Source: Megalonaias nervosa
Taxonomy: Eukaryota; Mollusca; Bivalvia; Unionida; Unionidae
Assembly: GCA_016617855.1 (NCBI GenBank)
Contig: JAECUM010093726.1
Coordinates: 17,009 to 81,008 of the forward strand
Direction: 5' to 3'
DNA length: 64,000 nucleotides
Part shown: piece by piece, positions 56,345 to 64,000 of the stretch
Layout: the number at the start of each line of letters is the position of its first letter
How positions within the stretch are numbered: position 1 is the stretch's first letter
Position numbers and translations under genes: made by a program
Notes under the pieces: generated by a model
The model's database searches: none
The model's input: the letters and a program-made list of their open reading frames with translations, nothing else
Told to the model about the DNA's origin: nothing

Positions 56345-56726
56345 GATTAAAATCTCCAAGAATGTGGAATTCCATGTTGTTGCGCGCAATTTCTCGAGAA
56401 ATAGGCTATTCCAAGTTGGAGCTCATGACCATGCAATTTCTCAAGAAAAAGCGCAGTAAATTGGAATTCCTAGTTGTTTCGCACAATTTCTGAGAAATGG
56501 CGTATTCCAAGTTCGAATCGGTTATGTACAGGTGTATTGTAGTTCTCACTGGACAGTTTTTTGGTGAATTTTCAAGCGACAATGACCGATTGCAGAAGAA
56601 TGAGAATAATTTTACATTAAAGATGGAAATAAAAACTAGGCACTGCTAGAAAGCATGCTTGTGAGATTTTAACTTAGGTAATCTGGTTAATTCCTGATGC
56701 AACTGGTGGCATTTATACTGAATCGA
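55200..56726 (+). repeat. Segmental duplication, copy A' (second part)
   Basis: Collinear with 2942-4480. It includes the rest of the old PolB-element relic, which lies at 55200-55960. A (CA)n run is at 56311-56342. No gene is present. Confidence 0.85.
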
Positions 56727-56736
56727 CACTACAACC
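56725..56736. other. Empty target site of the Tc1-type element
   Basis: GACACTACAACC is continuous here, whereas copy A has the 8-kb transposon between two TA copies. Confidence 0.85.
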
Positions 56737-56887
56737 AAACACTTCTCGTTAATATTCATTTTTTACAGCGAATGGCTATTTGAATATTTTCCTTGACAAT
56801 CGGTCGAATTCGGGAAGCGTTTAGCTTCAATATTGGAGACGGAAACCTTAGGTGCGCAGAAATGCCCGGCAGTATTGTATATATGTA

Positions 56888-57318
56888 AAGCCAAGACACT
56901 CCAATTTACGCCTTTAATCGCCAGTGCTAGCCTGTGACAGGTCACCAAACAAGCTAACCCATTTTCAACCCGAACTCAAAGTAAATGTAACCGCCTTTTA
57001 GATTGTAGCTTATGTGTGAATTTATAAACGCTTGAGTTAAGATAATTGGGCTCAAGCCTTCTACCTTAAAAATTGCGAGGGTGAGTGGGTCAAAATACGA
57101 AACTATCCAGTGAGACCTAATCAAAAGGTATGGTGGATATTCGCTTGTACTTCTTGTATATATTTATGGTATAGATAAAGTTTTTATTTATTTATTTATT
57201 TTTTAGCGTGGTTGAGCCCGTTCACGAGGTAGGGGTCCTAATATTAGCATTGAAGTTGAAAAATTGCGGTCACAGCTCTGCTTCACATTTTATTGATATA
57301 CATTGTTCAGTTTGTAGA
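56888..57318. repeat. About 430-bp insertion specific to copy A'
   Basis: Copy A reads straight from TATATTTGTA to ACAGTAGGCAGG (about 12650). Copy A' has about 430 bp in between, and both edges carry TGTA. It has no coding content. It may be a small transposon of unknown type, or copy A may carry a deletion. Confidence 0.5.
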
Positions 57319-57385
57319 ACAGTAGGCAGGGCGAGTTGAAAGGACTTACGTGCTTTTCTACTGTGAAGTTTGTGTTACATAGTTG

Positions 57386-58606
57386 ATGCGGAGTGGTGCT
57401 TTGAAGATGGACACGCAGATAAATGCTGGAGATAAACCATTTAAATGTGAAGTTTGTCATGAGATGTTTAAACACAATGACGATTTTAAGACGCACATGA
57501 GGGTACATACAGGAGATAAAGTATTCAATTGTGACATTTGCCATAAAATATTCAGGAAGATTGCTACCTTGCAGATACATATGTTGATACATACTGGGGA
57601 TAAGCCATTCAAATGTGAAGTTTGTCATAAATTGTTTACGCAGAGTTCTAACCTGAAGAGACACATGTTGATACATACAGGAGAAAAACCATTCAAATGT
57701 GAAGCTTGTGATAAACTGTTTAGTCGGAGTAGTCATTTGAGGCAACACGCAAGCGTTCACACTGGAGATAAACCATTCCAATGTGATATTTGTGGAAAAA
57801 TGTTTAGTGAGAAATCTAATTTAAATAAGCACAGCTTGATACATACCAAAGATAAACCATTCAAATGTGAAATTTGTCAAAAAATGTTTAGGGAAGGTGG
57901 TGATTTGGAAAAGCACATGGTGATACATACCGGAGATAAACTATACACATGTGAGGTTTGCCATAAAATGTTTACGCAGAGTAGTAGCATGAGCAAACAC
58001 ATGAAGGTACATACTGGAGATAAACCATTCAAATGTGAAGTTTGCCATAAAATGTTTACGCAGAGTGATAATTTGAAGCAGCACATGAGGGTACATACAG
58101 GAGAAAAACCATTCAAATGTGAAGCTTGCGATAAACTGTTTAGATATAGTAGTCATTTGAGGCAACACATGAGCATGCACACTGGAGATAAACCATTCCA
58201 ATGTGATATTTGTGGTAAAATGTTTAGTGAGAAATCTAATTTAAATAAGCACAGCTTCATACATACTAAAAATAAACCATTCAAATGTGAAATTTGTCAA
58301 AAAATGTTTCCTCATAGTGGTAGTTTGGAGAAGCATATGGTGATACATACCAGAAATAAACTATTCACCTGTGAAGTTTGTCATAAAACGTTTACGCAGA
58401 GTAGTAACATGAGGACACACATGAAGGTACATACTGGAGATAAACCATTCAAATGTGAAGTTTGCCATAAAATGTTTCGGCACAATAGTAGTTTGAAGCA
58501 ACACATGATGAGGCATTCTGGAGATAAACCATTCAAATGTGGACATTGTGATGAAAAGTTTACACAGAGTGGTGCTTTGAAGAGGCACATGACAAAACAT
58601 GCATGA
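57386..58606 (+). CDS. C2H2 zinc-finger protein with 14 fingers (paralogue 2)
   Basis: An intact frame of about 406 residues starts at the first ATG and has the same leader as paralogue 1 (SGALKMDTQINAGDK). Fourteen C2H2 fingers with HTGDKPF/HTGEKPF linkers fill the protein. Fingers 3-7 and 8-12 form two copies of a five-finger block (420 bp). Its members are recognisable by CHKLF/CHKMF, CEACDKLF, CDICGKMFSEKSNLNKH, CEICQKMF and CEVCHK.F. Paralogue 1 has only one such block and an extra finger before the end. Finger-tip residues differ between the blocks and between paralogues, so DNA targets probably differ. There is no effector domain. Likely nuclear and DNA-binding. Confidence 0.92.
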   Translation: MRSGALKMDTQINAGDKPFKCEVCHEMFKHNDDFKTHMRVHTGDKVFNCDICHKIFRKIATLQIHMLIHTGDKPFKCEVCHKLFTQSSNLKRHMLIHTGEKPFKCEACDKLFSRSSHLRQHASVHTGDKPFQCDICGKMFSEKSNLNKHSLIHTKDKPFKCEICQKMFREGGDLEKHMVIHTGDKLYTCEVCHKMFTQSSSMSKHMKVHTGDKPFKCEVCHKMFTQSDNLKQHMRVHTGEKPFKCEACDKLFRYSSHLRQHMSMHTGDKPFQCDICGKMFSEKSNLNKHSFIHTKNKPFKCEICQKMFPHSGSLEKHMVIHTRNKLFTCEVCHKTFTQSSNMRTHMKVHTGDKPFKCEVCHKMFRHNSSLKQHMMRHSGDKPFKCGHCDEKFTQSGALKRHMTKHA

Positions 58607-58790
58607 GAGAAACCACTCAAATGTGACATAGGTGAAATCATTTCTTTGAGCTGTACTTTAAAGATTCGCACGCAGTGATTTGAAGAGGCACATTAAGATA
58701 TACAATAGAGATAAAAATGTGAATTTTGTAAATAAAAAAAAATGTATTGCGAAAGAATTGCTGTTAAAATGTACAAGGAAAAGATGTTCA
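58607..58790 (+). pseudogene. Degraded extra zinc fingers downstream of the stop codon
   Basis: GAGAAACCACTCAAATGTGACAT and AAGAGGCACATTAAGATA follow the TGA, as in copy A. The original array was longer in the common ancestor of both paralogues. Confidence 0.65.
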
Positions 58791-58854
58791 ATAGTGGTTT
58801 AGTTAGGTATGTTTGCACATTAAAGTAAAGGTTTCCCCATGTATGTTATTTCAT

Positions 58855-58945
58855 GCTCTTAATGGCTCTTGGTGGGGTATTTACTATTACAAATTACAAG
58901 CTCTTAATGGCTATTGGTGGGTTATTTACTATTACAAATTACAAG
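58855..58945 (+). repeat. 45-bp tandem repeat, two units
   Basis: Counterpart of 13836-13970 with one unit fewer. A short palindrome-rich stretch (ACAAGCTTGCACAAGC) follows. Confidence 0.9.
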
Positions 58946-59549
58946 CTTGCACAAGCTAACCAATTACAAGCTTGCGAACAAAGCTTGCCTTGCTATGTGG
59001 ATTAGAAGAACTGATATGGTATCAGTTAAATAATTCTATACATGGTCACATAAGCAGGTTCACTGGGCGTGAGGCCACCTGATTTTCAGAAGGACCACCA
59101 CTTTGCGAAAGCTGGGTGGTCTGTCTAGCCTGTTATTTTAAATTGCGAATGTTAAATGATATCTATTCCATGTTATAGGATTATATAAATCCTGCTTTTA
59201 ATTATATGATGTATAATCATGTCAAACATGGCGAAAATAGAAAGTGAAACGAAGTTAAAACAAAGCAAAGGTCATACCTATGCCATTTATACCAAATTAT
59301 TGTTATTTGTGCACTTACTTTGTTAATCGTACAAGAGCATCAAGCATTTATGCAATTGACATTTTATTATGTGATTTTGTGTGTTTCAAAAGTAGAGATT
59401 TCTCGATAATATCTCTTTGCCACCCAAAACAATCACCAAAAAATAAAAGACTAGAAACTCGTAATACAATGTGTGTACGACAAAACCAAGAAGAGAATGA
59501 AAATTCCAAGATACCTGGAAGCAGGAATCTCTAGGGGTAACTCAGAACA

Positions 59550-61690
59550 AGCAGAAGGATGAGATGACATGTTCAGTTTGGTCTGTGTATGATATGATCA
59601 GGAACATTTGTAGTTAGCTGCAAAAGCTTTAAAGTTGGTACAATCAGAACCTATGACTCATCAGAGAGCCACAAATGGAATACCTTATGAGAGAAAGCTG
59701 TGAAGTCAGCCCCTGGCTCTTCTGAAGGTGAGAAGACTGTTACGTTGCTGAATAAGGCAGCCTTTGAAGAACTATATGTGATGTTTAGAAATGCTCATTT
59801 TGTCGCTATACATGAACACCCATCTACTGACCATGTAAAATTATGTGACTTGGACAAGGTTTGGAAATAGGCGGTAGCTACTTGATGGATAAATATTGTC
59901 AGAAATTTATCAGGGCTATTGATGATACTATTAGAGTCAGAACAGGACCATGTCATTTCTGACAGCCAGTTTTTGTCAGTTATTAGTGACGTATCCACTG
60001 ATCAGAGGTCTTGGAAATGCTTAATCACATGTATTTAGATGCAAATTTTTTATCTGGGATGCAGAAAATCACTTAGGCAGGAGTCGTCCATATGCAGGCA
60101 ATAGCTGGGTGGCAAATTCAAAGCCTTGCCAGTCCTGATTCAACCACTTGCTGAGTGGGAAAATGTGTTGATCAATTGATCATTTTAGATGTGCTGATAT
60201 TTACAATGACAGAATTCAGTGGCTGAAAGGCCCCCATATGTACATGATGTCATTATAAGAGTACATCAAAAGAACATGTTGCAATAGCTGTGTGGCAATT
60301 TCAGAGACTTTGACTAATTGCTGAGTGGGAAATGTGCTGACACACATCAAATGAACAAATTTAGCTTTCATTGTGTTCATTTCCTAGTGTAGCAGAATAA
60401 GTAGTACATGTGACCTCGAGATCATGGCATTTCAAGACTTAGACAAAATGCCTTTTGCAAATTTGGATAAGTATTTTGGGGTTAAACGGCAAGTTGATGA
60501 AGATAGTAATGAGATTCAGAACAGTGCTGAAGCTGCAAGAACTGATGGTTTGGATGGAACAGTAGCCAAGTGCAGGAAAGTATGTGATACCTAGCTTAGT
60601 GTTTGGAATAAGACCTTTCCTTGGATTGACAAAATTCAGCCTCACTCTAATGGATAGACGACAGATATATGTCAGTGTTGTATAGAATTTGGAAAATTAA
60701 ACTCAATGACAACCACAGGTTCTTCTCATCTGGACATTTAGCCACTTCAGGTATGCCCAATATGATTATGGGACTGCATCTTTTGCTGGTGGGACTCTTA
60801 TTTTTACAAAAATAGGAGCCCTGGACTCCTAGTTTTAAAATCTTAGTGAGACCTCTACAGTGACATGTCTAACAAAGAGGCAGACATTGTATATATTCTT
60901 TCGAGTGTAAGGTAAATGTTATGAACTTTCATTTTTTACTATTGAATTTAAACTATTAAACCGGAAATTTAAACTTTTAAACCAAAAATTTAAATTTAGA
61001 TCCATTCCATTTATAATATTGTACACACATAAACCACCAATTTCACTTTAGATCCATTATAGTTTAATTAATTTTGTTAGCTCAGATATTTAGTATTTTT
61101 TCTTAGGTTTAAACTCACTTATAGTTATGAAAATGTAACCAAGGTAGACAGTGAAACCATCAATTCTGCTATAGCGTGCCTTATGTCAGAGAGATATGGG
61201 AATGAATGGATGAAAAGAATTGTTGCTATGGCAAAGGATGGTGCATCAGTGATGGTGATGCTGCTGATGATGATGATTACTATGATGATGATAAGAATAA
61301 ATACCACACACAAGATTTGTCATTATTACAAAACAAAGCATATACACTGTTGATGAATTTAAACTGTCATAAAATAACAACCTTGTATGTATGTTTTATT
61401 TTTTTGTACAGATTACACATTTTTTTCAGTTACTATAACAGTAAACAAGCAAGGGCTTCTATCATTCAGAAGGACCATCAGTTTTCAAAAGCGGGAATTC
61501 CTGTAGGCTTCCTACTTAAAAAAGTTAGTGTCCAACCCTGCATACCTTCATATTTCTAGCTCTTGGTGTTTGAAAAGTAAGAGTAATATCAAATATTAAA
61601 ATGAAAATGTTAATATATGGTGTAAATTCATTATTGTCACAATGAGTAATATCAAATACCACAATGAAAAGAAAGAATATAGTAATCAGG
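59550..61690 (+). pseudogene. Decayed hAT/ZMYM-like sequence (copy A', first unit)
   Basis: The 5' part, absent from copy A, contains KAAFEELYVMFRNAHFVAIH and, in another frame, GLEIGGSYLMDKYCQKFIRA. SQFLSVISDVSTDQRS follows at about 59960-60010. Further on come the RTDGLDGT and FPWIDKIQP blocks (60540-60650) and a fragment around GASVMVM (about 61240-61260). The fragments match the N-terminal part and core of hAT-derived ZMYM/ZNF862-type proteins, but the frame is destroyed many times. 58950-59550 has no recognisable gene. Confidence 0.45.
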
Positions 61691-63050
61691 TCTCGGAAAT
61701 GCTTAATCACATGTATTTAGATGCAAATTTTTTATCTGGGATGCAGAAAATCACTTAGGCCGGAGTCGTCCATATGCATGCAATAGCTGGGTGGCAAATT
61801 CAAAGCCTTGCCAGTCCTGATTTCAACCACCTGCTGAGTGGGAAAATGTGTTGATCAATTGACCATTTTAGTTCTGCTGACATTTACAATGACTGGATTC
61901 AGAGGTGGAAAGACCCAGAGATGTACCTGTGGTCATTATGAGAGTACATCATAGGAACAGACTTAGCTTTCACTGTGTTCCTTTCCTAGTATAGCAGAAT
62001 AAGTAGTGCATGTGACTGCGAAATCAAGACATGTCGAGACTTAGACAAATTGCTGTTTGGAAATGTGGATAAGTATTTTGGGGTTAAATGGCAAGTTGAT
62101 GAAGATTGTAATGAGATTCAGAAGTGCTGAAACTGCTAGAACTGAAGGTTCAGATGGAACAGTAACCAAGTGCAAGAAAGTGAGTGATGCCTGGCTTGGT
62201 GTTTGGAATAAGACCTTTCCTTGGATTGACAAAATTCAGCCTCACGCTAATGGGTCAACAAGAGATGTATGTCAGTGTTGTATAGGATTTGGAAAATTAA
62301 ACTCAATGACAACCACGGATTTTTATATCTGGACATTTAGCCGCTTCAGGTATGCCAAGTATGATTATGGGACTGCAACTTGTTCTGGTTCAACTCTTAT
62401 TTTTACCAAAATAGGAGCCCTGGACTGCTAGTTTTAAAATCATAGTGAGACCTCTGCACTGATACGCCTGACAAATTGGCAAACATTGTATATGTTCTTT
62501 TGAGTGCAAGGTAAATGTTATTAACTTTTCATTTTTTTCTGTTGAATTTAAACAATTAAACCAGAAATTTAAACTGTTAAACCAAAATTTTAAGTTTAGA
62601 TCCATTTATTTATAATATTATACACCTGTAAACCACGAATTTAACTTTAAATCTATTCTAGTTTATTTGATTTTGTTAACTCAGATATTTAGTATTTATT
62701 CTTATGTTTAAACTCACTTTATAATTCTAAACATGTACCCAAGGTAGACAGTGAAACCATGAATTGTTCTGTAGCTGGCCTTAAGTCAGAAAGATATGGG
62801 AATGAATGGATGAAAAAGATTGTTGCTATGCCAACAAATGGTGCATCATAGATGTTGATAGTGCTGATGATGATAAGAATAAATACCACACACAATATTT
62901 GTCATCATTACAAAACAAAGTATATACACTGTTGATGAATTTAATGTAAACTGTAATATAGTAAGAACCTTGTATGTTTGTTTTATTTTATTGTACAGAT
63001 TAAACATTTTCTTCAGTAACTATAACAGGAAATGAGCAGGGCCTTCTATC
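61691..63050 (+). repeat. Tandem second unit of the hAT-like sequence
   Basis: From CTCGGAAATGCTTAATCACATG onwards it repeats 60008-61450 in direct orientation. It includes the FPWIDKIQP block (open at 62057-62431 with DTWLGVW-type context) and the AACAAATGGTGCATCA block. Copy A has only one unit, so the tandem duplication is specific to A' or was lost in A. Confidence 0.8.
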
Positions 63051-64000
63051 AGCAGGGGTCAAGCTAGACTTAAATTTTAGGGAGAAGTGACTTCTCCTTT
63101 TGGTCAGAACAGGGAGAAGTGGGAGCTAAACAGGGAGAAGTGAGACCAAAGCAAGAAAAATGATAGATAGATAGATGGATAGATAGCTGCATTATTTTAT
63201 TTTAATGATGTGCTCTATTTCTCAGTATGCTTTTAACAGTTTTAAGCAATGCCTTATTTTCAGGTTGAAAAATATGTGTTATATGTTAGTATCAACATAT
63301 TTTGTACGCGTATAAAAATTTTATATTCATACCCATTCTATTCATACTTGTAGTGTGTTTGAACTGAAGTAAATGCAGTGTGTTTTGGCCATATGACTTA
63401 AAAAGCACATCAGAAGCTATACATTGTAATTACTTTTAACTGATAGCAGTAACAAGATTAGAGTCTTGTAACTGCGAATTGGTAAAAATGCTTAATAAAC
63501 TACCACTTAATTATTTTATTTTCTACAAGTTTTGTGTAAAATTGCAGTCAAAAAGATCACCTCGCATTCTTTGAAACAGCCCCTAATACATGTGCATAGG
63601 AAAAAATGCACAAGTGACTTCAAACCATCCTCTTCATCCTGATTTCATTGTTTCCGATAAAACATTACTGTAACAATTCATAGAAAACACACTGAAGCAC
63701 TAAAGTCGATATATAACTAAGCTGGACCCTTTTTTCCCCAAACCGAAAATCCAAGAATTCGTATTGTACAATGCCAGTGCATCTATTTTTAGAAGGAGGG
63801 CTTTTCTTAATATAACTACTCACTTTCTTGCTTCGTTACAAAAATTCATTAATAGGACTGCACATTTATGGTTGTGTTATTTGCATACCTACTGGTAATA
63901 ACAATATGCGTTGGTTAAATAGTATTTGCTTCATTACTATATATAGTTTTCGTATTTTCACGAAAATTAATTACGGTAAGTCAGAAAACAACCTTGACCT
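63051..64000. other. Right edge, no recognisable gene
   Basis: 63090-63150 has three close copies of AGGGAGAAGTG. A GATA/GATG tetranucleotide run follows at 63163-63187. The remainder is AT-rich with stops in all frames. Confidence 0.5.

Overview
This window is metazoan nuclear DNA that is almost entirely transposons, integrated virus-like elements and gene duplicates. It is AT-rich, with long (TA)n, (CA)n and trinucleotide microsatellites, spliced genes, a tRNA-derived SINE in four copies and C2H2 zinc-finger genes. A marine invertebrate, possibly a lophotrochozoan such as a mollusc, fits best. That assignment rests on style and not on a diagnostic gene. No rRNA gene, standalone tRNA gene or CRISPR array was seen. 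The only genes that look intact are two zinc-finger genes.

Backbone. A segmental duplication in direct orientation frames the window. Copy A covers about 1-4480 and 12498-16080. Copy A' covers about 40963-43945 and 55200-61690. Each copy carries an old decayed piece of a DNA-polymerase element, a zinc-finger gene (12721-13605 with 10 fingers, 57386-58606 with 14 fingers) and a decayed hAT/ZMYM-like sequence. Each copy also contains one large insertion that the other lacks, so each serves as the empty site for the other.

Insertion in A (4483-12495, 8.0 kb). This DNA transposon has about 190-bp terminal inverted repeats and a TA target duplication. It carries a broken, spliced Tc1/IS630-type DDE transposase gene on the minus strand.

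Insertion in A' (43952-55193, 11.2 kb). This is a giant imperfect palindrome. Its two 4.4-kb arms each carry a protein-primed family B DNA polymerase gene, and they flank a 2.4-kb centre that holds the 5' end of the full-length gene. It has 5'-AGT termini and a perfect 6-bp duplication (CATCTA), the integration signature of Polintons, yet no integrase is visible. It sits inside an older relic of the same family. This is the most unusual object in the window.

Between A and A' lies a second, different virus-like element: a Polinton/adintovirus-type provirus at 20313-39975 with about 280-bp inverted repeats. It has recognisable, heavily broken genes for packaging ATPase, a zinc-ribbon/PLA2 protein, integrase, DNA polymerase joined to a helicase, a double-jelly-roll major capsid protein, a penton-like protein and small virion proteins. 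It also carries an unexpected HNH/NUMOD homing-endonuclease gene. A SINE is inserted in its helicase, and a complete but broken Ty3/gypsy retrotransposon (about 26695-33455) splits its middle. In that retrotransposon the integrase lies upstream of reverse transcriptase, the Gmr1-type order.

The stretches 16080-20312, 39976-40962 and 63050-64000 show no gene I can support.
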